Origin: CAZMXI01 sp964570205
GTDB lineage: Bacteria > Planctomycetota > Phycisphaerae > Tepidisphaerales > Tepidisphaeraceae
Assembly: GCA_964570205.1 (NCBI GenBank)
Contig: CAZMXI010000014.1
Span: forward strand, 1 to 40,152
DNA length: 40,152 bases
Direction of reading: 5' to 3'
A program made the position numbers and the translations under genes. Numbering within the stretch: position 1 is the stretch's first letter; every line of letters begins with the position of its first letter. Below are positions 7,421-14,457 of this stretch, piece after piece. The notes beneath the pieces are model-generated. The model worked only from the letters and a program-made list of their open reading frames with translations. It searched no databases and was not told the origin of the DNA.

Positions 7421-8023
7421 ATGGCGATCGTGATGGAAAGCGTGTCGTATGAGCCGACGCAGCCGGCAGGTTACGACTTTGTTGCGGAGTTCAGGTACGG
7501 CAGTAACGGAGAGATTCCCGGCGTGTCGGAACTGGATGTCGGGACCGACGATGACCAGACAGCCGACAGCCAGACCTGGGACGCCAACCTGAATGATGGG
7601 CTGGACAGCGGTTTGGTTGATGTGGAGCTTGTGGTGCGCACGGGCGGCTACACGCTCATGGTATGGACGATTGGCGGCACTTCGTTGACGTACCTGGGGC
7701 CGGAGTGCACGAACATCGAGGAACTACAGATTCGGTCCTCGGTCAGCACGCAGGCAGCGATGCGTTGGGAGTCAATGGAATTGACCATGTCGTACGAAAG
7801 CGCGCAGGTGGATTCCTGGTCGCGATCGATCGGCCCGGAGATTGATCTGACCGATGCCTCCGATCCATCGATGGAGGAGCGTATGCTGACGATTGCGCCG
7901 GAGTCCCGTTCCGTCGATGAAATCCGGTTGACCGCGAAAGTGAGGATGCAAGCGGCGGCCGGGGTGCACCTGGACGCCAACGAGCTGTTCGGACAGGTGT
8001 TGATCAAGGGGCATGTGGTGTAA
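7421..8023 (+). CDS. hypothetical 200-residue acidic beta-rich protein
   Basis: No family recognised. The protein is acidic, rich in Ser, Thr, Glu and Asp, with alternating hydrophobic residues that suggest a beta-sandwich (DVELVVRTGGYTLMVWTIGG, IRLTAKVRMQAAAGVHLD). There is no signal peptide or membrane helix, so as written it is cytoplasmic. The frame is closed by a TGA at 7403, so a longer N-terminus would need a frameshift. The ATG is preceded by GAAAGGGG at about 8 bases. It stands alone: 177 bases after the kinase gene, with a strong intrinsic terminator 21 bases after its stop. Expression as a separate unit, or as the last gene of the sigma-kinase transcript, are both possible. Confidence 0.8.
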   Translation: MAIVMESVSYEPTQPAGYDFVAEFRYGSNGEIPGVSELDVGTDDDQTADSQTWDANLNDGLDSGLVDVELVVRTGGYTLMVWTIGGTSLTYLGPECTNIEELQIRSSVSTQAAMRWESMELTMSYESAQVDSWSRSIGPEIDLTDASDPSMEERMLTIAPESRSVDEIRLTAKVRMQAAAGVHLDANELFGQVLIKGHVV

Positions 8024-8044
8024 GAGATCAGTGAATAGAGGGGG

Positions 8045-8106
8045 CCGGGGCGAGCGGGGAAGTCGCCACCCGACCTGCACTTCCCCCCGCCCCGGTTCTT
8101 TGTTTT
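8045..8106 (+). terminator. strong intrinsic terminator
   Basis: A two-part perfect stem: CCGGGGCG (8045-8052) with CGCCCCGG (8088-8095), and GGGGAAGT (8056-8063) with ACTTCCCC (8079-8086), 16 base pairs in all with a small internal loop and a 15-base apical loop. It is followed by TTCTTTGTTTT (8096-8106). It ends the transcript of the 200-residue protein. Confidence 0.92.
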
Positions 8107-8240
8107 CGCGACGTGGAGCATAACGGGGTTGCCGCCTGGACGATCCGGGATCGAGGAGGCGGGTGGCGCGCGATCGTGCGCGGAGGGTCTTCTCGCGGCC
8201 GGCGTGAATCAAGGCGGTTGTCGGGGGGGGCGGCCATGCA

Positions 8241-9101
8241 TCAGACATCCATCGCTGCGAAGCGGGCGATGCGCCCGACCAGGGCGGGCATGTCGTATCG
8301 CCGGGCCAGGTCGATGCGGGCCAGGCAACCCTGGTTGTGGTCGGAGGCGAGGATCAGGTGGCGGGCGCCGTTGATGTGGTAGCCGGTCTCCTGGGGCTGG
8401 TGGCCTGTGATGACGAGGTCGGCGCCAACCATATTGGCGAATGCCTGCGCCGTGGCGGGGGACATGTTCCGGCCCCAGATGAGCTGATACACGGGGCCGG
8501 TGCGGCGGGTGTAGTCAGGGCCGGTAAGCTGGCGATCGAAGACGGTGAAGTCGAATCTCTCGATCTGGGCGTCGGTGGGCAGGCTGTGGCAGCAGAAGAT
8601 TCCGTTGGGGGCGCGGACTGCCAGGGGCAGGGAGAGCAGGAACTCCTTGATGGCGACATCCACCCATTGGCCTTCGCTGCCGAATTCCTTCTTGACGCCG
8701 GCGGTGAAGGCTTCGCAGACGCTGAGACCCGCCTTCATGATCCCTTCACCATGAATCTGGGCAAGATCGTGATTGGCCAGGAGGAAATGGACCTGCTGGG
8801 GGAAGTCGCACTTGAGGTCGGCAGCGCGATAAAGGGTATTCCAGGAGCTTTCGGAATCGCCGTCGTAGTAGTCGCCATGGATGATCTCATGAAGGATAAT
8901 ATGTCGTTGCGGATTGGCGCCGAGGTCGCAGGCTCGGAGGAGCTTGTCGAAATTGCGGCGATGGTCGTGCAGATCACCGGTTACCCAGAGTTCGCCTTCA
9001 TCGGGCAAATGGACCACCTGATGCTTGCGGAGGGAACAAACCTGGTTCTCCTCCGCGGCGGTCTGAAGCGTTTCAATCACGCGATCAGCATTGGGCGGCA
9101 T
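8241..9101 (-). CDS. calcineurin-like metallophosphoesterase
   Basis: A 286-residue cytoplasmic phosphoesterase of the calcineurin/PPP-like metal-dependent superfamily. The metal-binding motifs are present in order but slightly altered: GDLHDHRRN (residues 42-50, usual GDxHG), HGDYYDGD (about 74-81, usual GDxxDRG), LANHD (about 107-111, usual GNHD/E), HSLPTD (about 170) and GHQPQETGY (about 233). The substrate cannot be read from sequence; relatives act on phosphoproteins, cyclic nucleotides or dinucleoside polyphosphates. It is a single gene, convergent with the 200-residue protein and divergent from the pdh operon across 282 bases. The ATG at 9101 has only a weak ribosome site. Confidence 0.88.
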   Translation of the reverse strand: MPPNADRVIETLQTAAEENQVCSLRKHQVVHLPDEGELWVTGDLHDHRRNFDKLLRACDLGANPQRHIILHEIIHGDYYDGDSESSWNTLYRAADLKCDFPQQVHFLLANHDLAQIHGEGIMKAGLSVCEAFTAGVKKEFGSEGQWVDVAIKEFLLSLPLAVRAPNGIFCCHSLPTDAQIERFDFTVFDRQLTGPDYTRRTGPVYQLIWGRNMSPATAQAFANMVGADLVITGHQPQETGYHINGARHLILASDHNQGCLARIDLARRYDMPALVGRIARFAAMDV

Positions 9102-9186
9102 AGGACACCATTGGTAGTGGTTCAGGGTGCTTTCGTCAACGTCGACGCATCGGATCGCCTGGCTGCTTCAGAGGCGGATGCCCGCC

Positions 9187-9221
9187 TATAATGGGCATTG
9201 TTCAAAGGGCCCTCAATGCCC
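9187..9221 (+). promoter_or_regulatory. consensus -10 box with overlapping dyad upstream of the pdh operon
   Basis: A perfect TATAAT (9187-9192) is followed directly by a perfect 8-base inverted repeat GGGCATTG (9193-9200) / CAATGCCC (9214-9221), whose spacer contains the palindrome AGGGCCCT (9206-9213). The predicted transcription start (about 9199) would fall inside the dyad, a typical operator position, or the dyad would form a hairpin at the 5' end of the mRNA. The -35 region is poor (TGCTTC at 17 bases). The leader to pdhA would be about 185 bases. Confidence 0.42.
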
Positions 9222-9383
9222 GTATAACGGCTCAAGGGCGCAGGGATTGCGGTGGCGATGGAAAGCTTTAAGCTGTCATCGTTGCGTGACGTGCCTTACG
9301 CGAATGGCGCCGAATATCGTCCTTGCGGCGGTGCGGGACTTGCCGTCGCGATGGGCTGAGCATCTTACAGCAGGAGCAGTGGC

Positions 9384-10421
9384 ATGACGGTCGCCAACTC
9401 AGCGGGAAAACGCGTCGGCCCCAAGCCTCCGCCCGGCCAGGCCGGGCAGCAGGAGAGGGCACGCCTGCGCCTGATGATGCTGATTCGCCGCTTCGAGGAA
9501 CGCACTTACCAGGAATACACGCGGCCGGGGCAGCGCATCGGCGGTTTCTGCCACTTGTACAGCGGGCAGGAGGCCGTTGCGGCGGGCATCGCAAGCCTGT
9601 TCCAGAAGGGCAAGGACAAGCTGATCAACGGTTACCGTGATCACGGACATTCGATCGCGCTGGGGATGGACCCCAAGGCCGCGATGGCGGAGATGTTTGG
9701 GCGCGCCACCGGCTGTTCCAAGGGCAAAGGCGGATCCATGCATCTGTTCCAGGCCGAGGCGGGCAACCTGGGCGGGCATGGCATCGTGGGGGGGCACATC
9801 CCACTGGGCATTGGAGCGGCCTTTGCGGCCCAGTACAAGAACACCGGTGGTGTGTGTTTCACGCTGTTCGGCGATGGCGCGATCAACCAGGGCACGCACA
9901 GCGAGGCGCTGAACCTGGCCGGGCTCTGGAAGCTGCCGGCGATCTTCATCGTCGAGAACAACGGCATGGCGATGGGCACACAAGTTGCGCGACACAGCGC
10001 TGAAAAGGATCTGGCGAAGCGCGGACTGGGGTTCGCGATGCCGACGAAGAACATGGACGGCAACGATGTGGACACGGTGATCGCGACGGTGGGCGAGGCG
10101 GCGGCCCGTGCCCGCGCGGGCGAGGGGCCGACGTACCTGGTCGCCAATACCTACCGTTTTCGCGGGCATTCCATGTCGGATGCGATGGCGTACCGCAGCC
10201 GCGACGAGTTGCAGAAGGCCCGCGAGCGGGATCCGATCGTGCTGTATGAGCGGCGGCTGCGCGACAAGGGGCTGATCAACGACGCCCAACTTTCGGATAT
10301 GGAGGCCGAGGTGGCGGCGATCGTCGACGAGGCGGTGCGTTTCGCCGACCAGAGCCCGCATCCGGACCTGTCCGAGCTGTATACGGACGCGCTGGCCGAG
10401 CGGTATCCGTTGGAGAAATGA
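9384..10421 (+). CDS. pdhA: pyruvate dehydrogenase E1 component, alpha subunit
   Basis: A 345-residue thiamine-diphosphate subunit of the E1 heterotetramer, which decarboxylates pyruvate and transfers the acetyl group to lipoyl-E2. The ThDP motif is clear: GDG at 163-165 (LFGDGAINQGTHSEALN) through ENN at 191-193 (FIVENNGMAMGT). RDHGHSIALGMDP and the phosphorylation-loop region YRFRGHSMSDAMAYRSRDEL match PDH E1alpha more closely than branched-chain E1alpha. The ATG at 9384 has CAGGAG 11 bases upstream. It is the first of four genes (E1alpha, E1beta, E2, E3) with gaps of 40-60 bases and no internal terminator. Acetoin dehydrogenase is an alternative reading because it has the same subunit set, but nothing in the context favours it. 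Confidence 0.94.
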   Translation: MTVANSAGKRVGPKPPPGQAGQQERARLRLMMLIRRFEERTYQEYTRPGQRIGGFCHLYSGQEAVAAGIASLFQKGKDKLINGYRDHGHSIALGMDPKAAMAEMFGRATGCSKGKGGSMHLFQAEAGNLGGHGIVGGHIPLGIGAAFAAQYKNTGGVCFTLFGDGAINQGTHSEALNLAGLWKLPAIFIVENNGMAMGTQVARHSAEKDLAKRGLGFAMPTKNMDGNDVDTVIATVGEAAARARAGEGPTYLVANTYRFRGHSMSDAMAYRSRDELQKARERDPIVLYERRLRDKGLINDAQLSDMEAEVAAIVDEAVRFADQSPHPDLSELYTDALAERYPLEK

Positions 10422-10482
10422 AGGAGGAGCGGCCAGTTGTCCGTACATGCGACCGGCGGCCTGCAACCAGGAACCAACGACT

Positions 10483-11460
10483 ATGCCCGTGATTGAATTC
10501 CGTGAAGCCCTTCGTCAGGCGATGACAGAGGAGATGGAAAGGGACGAGAGCGTATTCCTGCTCGGTGAGGAAGTGGCCGAGTATAACGGCGCCTACAAGG
10601 TCTCCAAAGGCATGCTTGACCGCTTTGGGCCGAAGCGCGTGATCGACACGCCAATCAGCGAGGCCGGGTTCGCCGGGCTTGGCATCGGGGCGGCGATGTG
10701 CGGGCTACGGCCGATCGTCGAGTTCATGAGCTGGAGTTTCTCGTTCGTCTGCTTCGATCAGCTCATCAACAACGCCGCCAACGTGCGCTACATGTCCGGC
10801 GGGCAGTTCAAGTGCCCGATTGTGTTCCGCGGCGGGAACGGCATTGCCCACCAGCTTGGGGCGACGCACAGCCATCGGGTCGAGGCGATGTATGCCCGGG
10901 TGCCGGGACTGGTGGTGTGCGCGCCGGCGGACCCGTATGATGCCAAAGGCCTGCTCAAGACAGCGATCCGGTGCGATGACCCGGTGGTTTTTCTGGAAGC
11001 GGAGGTCATGCTTGCCGACAAGGGGGAGGTGCCGGATGGCGAGTTGCTTCTGCCGATCGGCAAGGCGCAGGTGAGGCGAGAAGGCTCGGATGTGACGCTG
11101 GTGTGCTGGTCGAAGACGGTCAAGCTGTGCATGAAGGCCGCCGAGGGGCTGGAGGCGGAAGGCATCAGCGCCGAGGTGATCAACCTTCGAACGCTTCGTC
11201 CGCTGGATGAGCAAACCTGCGCCGCCTCGATCGCCAAGACGCACCGCTGCGTCATAGTGGATGAGGACTGGCCCTATTGCGGCATGGGCGCCGGCATCAT
11301 GGAGCGGCTGTATCGGCGTGTGTGGGATGACCTGGATGCCCCGATCGGCCGGGTATGCTCGGAGGATGTTCCGGTCCCGTACAATCACTACCTGGAACTG
11401 GCGATGCAGCCGAGCGTGGAGCGCGTCGTCCAGGCCGCGAAGGATGTCTGTTACATCTAG
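10483..11460 (+). CDS. pdhB: pyruvate dehydrogenase E1 component, beta subunit
   Basis: A 325-residue partner of PdhA, a transketolase-like subunit completing the E1 active site and contacting E2. Recognisable segments are MPVIEFREALRQAM at the start, VFLLGEEVAEYNGAYKVSKG, VIDTPISEAGFAGLGIGAAM, MSWSFSFVCFDQLINNAA and, at the C-terminus, GRVCSEDVPVPYNHYLE. The start at 10483 is chosen over an upstream in-frame ATG at 10447 because AGGAACC lies 9 bases before it and the family begins exactly at this MPVI segment. It follows pdhA by 61 bases and precedes the E2 gene by 51 bases. Confidence 0.95.
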   Translation: MPVIEFREALRQAMTEEMERDESVFLLGEEVAEYNGAYKVSKGMLDRFGPKRVIDTPISEAGFAGLGIGAAMCGLRPIVEFMSWSFSFVCFDQLINNAANVRYMSGGQFKCPIVFRGGNGIAHQLGATHSHRVEAMYARVPGLVVCAPADPYDAKGLLKTAIRCDDPVVFLEAEVMLADKGEVPDGELLLPIGKAQVRREGSDVTLVCWSKTVKLCMKAAEGLEAEGISAEVINLRTLRPLDEQTCAASIAKTHRCVIVDEDWPYCGMGAGIMERLYRRVWDDLDAPIGRVCSEDVPVPYNHYLELAMQPSVERVVQAAKDVCYI

Positions 11461-11511
11461 GTCCGGCGGCGGCGAATCGCCGGCCGTCCTCAGAGATCAA
11501 CTGGAGAGAAG

Positions 11512-12909
11512 ATGGCCTCCGAGATCACGATGCCCCAACTCAGCGACACGATGACGGAGGGCACCGTCGTCAAATGGCACAAGAAGGAAGGGGATGCGAT
11601 CAAGTCGGGTGACGAGATTGCAGATGTGGAGACGGACAAGGCGACCATGCCGATGGAGACTTTCGATTCCGGCACGCTGGCGTACATCGCGGTGTCGGAG
11701 GGGCAAAAAGTGGGCGTAGGGCAGTTGATCGCGGTGGTGGCGACGGCAGGTGAGGATGTGGCCGAGGTGAAGAAACGGGCCCAGGCCGGCGCTGGCAGCA
11801 AGCGGGAACCGGCAGCGCAGCCGCACGGAGCAACACCATCGGATATGGAGGCGGACCCTTCGCGACCGGCAGGCGGACGAGCTGCGTCGCGGGCCGATGC
11901 GGGCGGCGGTGAATCGACCGCGGTCGGCGTGGCGGTGCAGGTCCTCCCGGCAGAGCCGGTTCACGCGGCGGGGGGCGACCGGCATCCCGGCGAGCGAATT
12001 CGGATCTCGCCCCTGGCGCGGCGAATCGCCGAGGACAAGAACGTGCCGCTGGAACAGGTGCGCGGCAGTGGTCCGGGCGGGCGGATCGTCGAGCGCGACA
12101 TTCAACGTTTCCTCAGGGAAGGCGGATCGCGCCCCGCCCCAAGCGCCGCGTCGACAGCCGCGCCCACGAAGGCATCGCCCGCCGCCCCGCAGTTCGCCCC
12201 GATCGTGGCCCGCGGTCAGACGAAGACGGTGGCGATGACCAAGATGCGTTCGGCCATTGCCATGGCTCTGCAGCGATCCAAGCAGCTCGTTCCGCATTTC
12301 TACGAGACGCTGGATGTGGATGTGGAAGAGCTGTTGGCCGCGCGGCAGCGCGTCAATAAGAAGCTGGAGAAGGAGAATGTGCGGCTCTCGATCGCCGACT
12401 TCATTTATAAGGCTGTGGCAACCTCGCTGCTGGCCCATCCCGCGATCAACGCCCGCTTCAACGCCGAGAAGGGCGAGGCGACTCAGTATGGCGACGTGAA
12501 CCTGGGGATCGCCGTGGCGATTCCCGACGGGCTGATCGTTCCGGTCCTGCGCGGCGTTGACCAGATGGGTCTGCGCGAGATCCGCGCCCGCAGCCTCGAC
12601 CTGATCGAACGCGCTCGCAACCAGCGGCTCCGCCGCGAGGAGCAGTCCGAGGCGACGTTCACCATCACGAGCCTTGGCTCACAGGGCATTCGCGAGTTTA
12701 GCGCGATCATCAACCCGCCGGAAGTCGGCATTCTCGCCGTCGGCTCGGCCGAGAAGCGCGCGGTGGCCCAGGGTGACAAGATCGTCGCCCGGACCATGAT
12801 GACCTTGACGTTGTCGGCCGATCATCGCGTGGTGGACGGCGCGACGGCGGCGGAGTTCCTGATTACGCTGAAGAGCATGCTTGAAGAACCGGCGATGCTG
12901 CTTGTATAG
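11512..12909 (+). CDS. pdhC: dihydrolipoamide acetyltransferase (E2) of pyruvate dehydrogenase
   Basis: A 465-residue core subunit that carries the swinging lipoyl arm and makes acetyl-CoA. Residues 1-78 are a single lipoyl domain with the modified lysine at Lys43 (VETDKATMPM). A Pro/Ala-rich linker (about 85-160) leads to the peripheral-subunit-binding domain (about 163-200, RISPLARRIAED and GSGPGGRIVERDI). A second Ala/Pro linker precedes the catalytic domain (about 235-465), with His438 and Asp442 in the active-site motif ADHRVVDGATAAEF. The ATG has GGAGAGAAG directly upstream. One lipoyl domain is fewer than the three of E. coli AceF and typical of the E1alpha/beta-type complexes. It overlaps nothing and is followed 40 bases later by the E3 gene. 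Confidence 0.96.
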   Translation: MASEITMPQLSDTMTEGTVVKWHKKEGDAIKSGDEIADVETDKATMPMETFDSGTLAYIAVSEGQKVGVGQLIAVVATAGEDVAEVKKRAQAGAGSKREPAAQPHGATPSDMEADPSRPAGGRAASRADAGGGESTAVGVAVQVLPAEPVHAAGGDRHPGERIRISPLARRIAEDKNVPLEQVRGSGPGGRIVERDIQRFLREGGSRPAPSAASTAAPTKASPAAPQFAPIVARGQTKTVAMTKMRSAIAMALQRSKQLVPHFYETLDVDVEELLAARQRVNKKLEKENVRLSIADFIYKAVATSLLAHPAINARFNAEKGEATQYGDVNLGIAVAIPDGLIVPVLRGVDQMGLREIRARSLDLIERARNQRLRREEQSEATFTITSLGSQGIREFSAIINPPEVGILAVGSAEKRAVAQGDKIVARTMMTLTLSADHRVVDGATAAEFLITLKSMLEEPAMLLV

Positions 12910-12949
12910 CGCCGGCGCGGCCCGCAAATTACCACTGGCGACTGAATCC

Positions 12950-14392
12950 ATGCCCACACAACCCCCTTCCACGTTTGATGTTATCGTCATCGGCGGCGGT
13001 CCGGGCGGCTATGCCGCAGCCATTCGTGCCGGCCAGCTCAAGAAGCGCGTGCTTTGCATCGAGAAGGAGAACCTTGGCGGCACATGCCTGAACTGGGGGT
13101 GCATCCCCACCAAGACGTTGCTGGAGGACAGCGAGTTTGTGCGTCGGGTGCGCACGCAGGCGCCCGAGCATGGCGTCACGCTGGGGCAGGTAACCGTCAA
13201 CTTCCCGGCGATCATCGCCCGCAGCCGCGATGTGGCCGACAAGCTCGCCAAGGGCATCGGCCACCTGTTCCGCAAGTACGAGGTTAAGCACGAGCTGGCC
13301 ACGGGCCAGCTCGTGGCGCCGCACCGGGTGCGCATCATAAGCCGCACTGGCGCGCGCGACGTGTCGGCCGACCACATCATTATCGCCACGGGCGCCAAGC
13401 CGACTCCGCTGCCGTTTGCGCCGTTCGACGGCGAGACGATCATCACCAGCCGCGAGGCGATGACGCTGACCCGAGTTCCCAAGCGGCTGGCGGTCATCGG
13501 CGCGGGCGCCATCGGGTGCGAGTTCGCCGACATCTACAATTCGCTGGGCACGGAGGTGACGATTGTCGAGATGATGCCGCAGCTCCTGCCCAACGAGGAT
13601 GAGGACATCTCCATCGCCCTGGCGCGACTGTTCGGCAAGCGCGGCATGAAAGTCCACCTGAAGACCAGGACCGACAAGATCGAGAAGATCGAGGGTGGTG
13701 TGCGGCTGACGCTTTCCGGCGAGTCGGCGCAGACGGTCGATGCCGACTTGGCGCTGGTCGCCATCGGCGTCACGGGCAACACCGACGGCGTGGCCCTGCC
13801 CGAGGCCGGGCTGTTGATGGAGAAGAGCCGCATCAAGGTCGATCAGAAGTACCGCACGAACCTGGAAAGCGTCTGGGCGATCGGCGACTGCATCAACATC
13901 CAGTTCCACGAAACCTCGTCGATGGCGGGATATCGCCACCCGGACCTCGCGCATGTCGCGCACCACGAGGCCGTCGACTGCGTCGAACGCATCTGCGGCG
14001 TGTCCGACCACGAAATAGACTACCGGTTCATCCCCGGCTGCACCTACACGCACCCGCAGGTGGCCAGCATGGGCATGACCGAGAAGAAGCTGCGGGCCCA
14101 GGGCCGCGACGTCAAGGTGGGCAAGTTCCCCTTCACTGTCTCTGGCCGGGCGCTGGCGGCCGGGCATACCGATGGATTCGTCAAGCTGATCTTCGACGCC
14201 AAATACGGTGAACTGCTGGGTGTGCACATGATTGGCGACAGCGTGACCGAGCTGCTTTCGGAGCTGGTGCTGGCGCGGCACGTGGAGGCGACGGAGGAGG
14301 AGATTCTCTCGGCCATGCACCCGCACCCCACGCTGTCCGAGGTGATCATGGAAGCCGCCGGCGTCGCGGCGGGGCGGGCGATTCATCTCTGA
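12950..14392 (+). CDS. lpdA: dihydrolipoyl dehydrogenase (E3)
   Basis: A 480-residue flavoprotein disulfide reductase that reoxidises dihydrolipoamide on E2 using NAD. The FAD fold is VIVIGGGPGGYAAAIRAG (11-28). The redox disulfide is Cys46-Cys51 in GGTCLNWGCIPTK. The NAD-binding glycines are in LAVIGAGAIGCEFADIYNSL, the second FAD contact is SVWAIGDCIN, and the C-terminal proton relay is HPHPTLSEVI (His459, Glu464). The start at 12950 is chosen because the family begins a few residues before the FAD strand; an upstream ATG at 12881 would overlap the E2 gene. No strong ribosome site is seen, so translation may couple to the preceding gene. Last gene of the pdh operon. Confidence 0.96.
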   Translation: MPTQPPSTFDVIVIGGGPGGYAAAIRAGQLKKRVLCIEKENLGGTCLNWGCIPTKTLLEDSEFVRRVRTQAPEHGVTLGQVTVNFPAIIARSRDVADKLAKGIGHLFRKYEVKHELATGQLVAPHRVRIISRTGARDVSADHIIIATGAKPTPLPFAPFDGETIITSREAMTLTRVPKRLAVIGAGAIGCEFADIYNSLGTEVTIVEMMPQLLPNEDEDISIALARLFGKRGMKVHLKTRTDKIEKIEGGVRLTLSGESAQTVDADLALVAIGVTGNTDGVALPEAGLLMEKSRIKVDQKYRTNLESVWAIGDCINIQFHETSSMAGYRHPDLAHVAHHEAVDCVERICGVSDHEIDYRFIPGCTYTHPQVASMGMTEKKLRAQGRDVKVGKFPFTVSGRALAAGHTDGFVKLIFDAKYGELLGVHMIGDSVTELLSELVLARHVEATEEEILSAMHPHPTLSEVIMEAAGVAAGRAIHL

Positions 14393-14420
14393 TCCAGTCG
14401 CGGCGGATGTCGTCTGGTGC

Positions 14421-14449
14421 TTCTGCCTGGGCTGCCCGGCTGATATGAT
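14421..14449 (+). promoter_or_regulatory. possible promoter giving a leaderless GH116 mRNA
   Basis: TATGAT (14444-14449) lies 17 bases after a weak TTCTGC. The predicted start (about 14456) is within two bases of the GH116 start codon at 14458, which has no Shine-Dalgarno sequence. A leaderless transcript would fit both facts. Confidence 0.35.
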
Positions 14450-14457
14450 TCTCGGCC

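Noticed and set aside
9258..9359. 33-codon ORF (starting MESFKLSSLRDV) just upstream of pdhA, a possible leader peptide.
   Set aside because: Its ribosome site is weak, the peptide has no codon run or signal that would explain attenuation, and no alternative hairpins were found. Without conservation data it cannot be supported.
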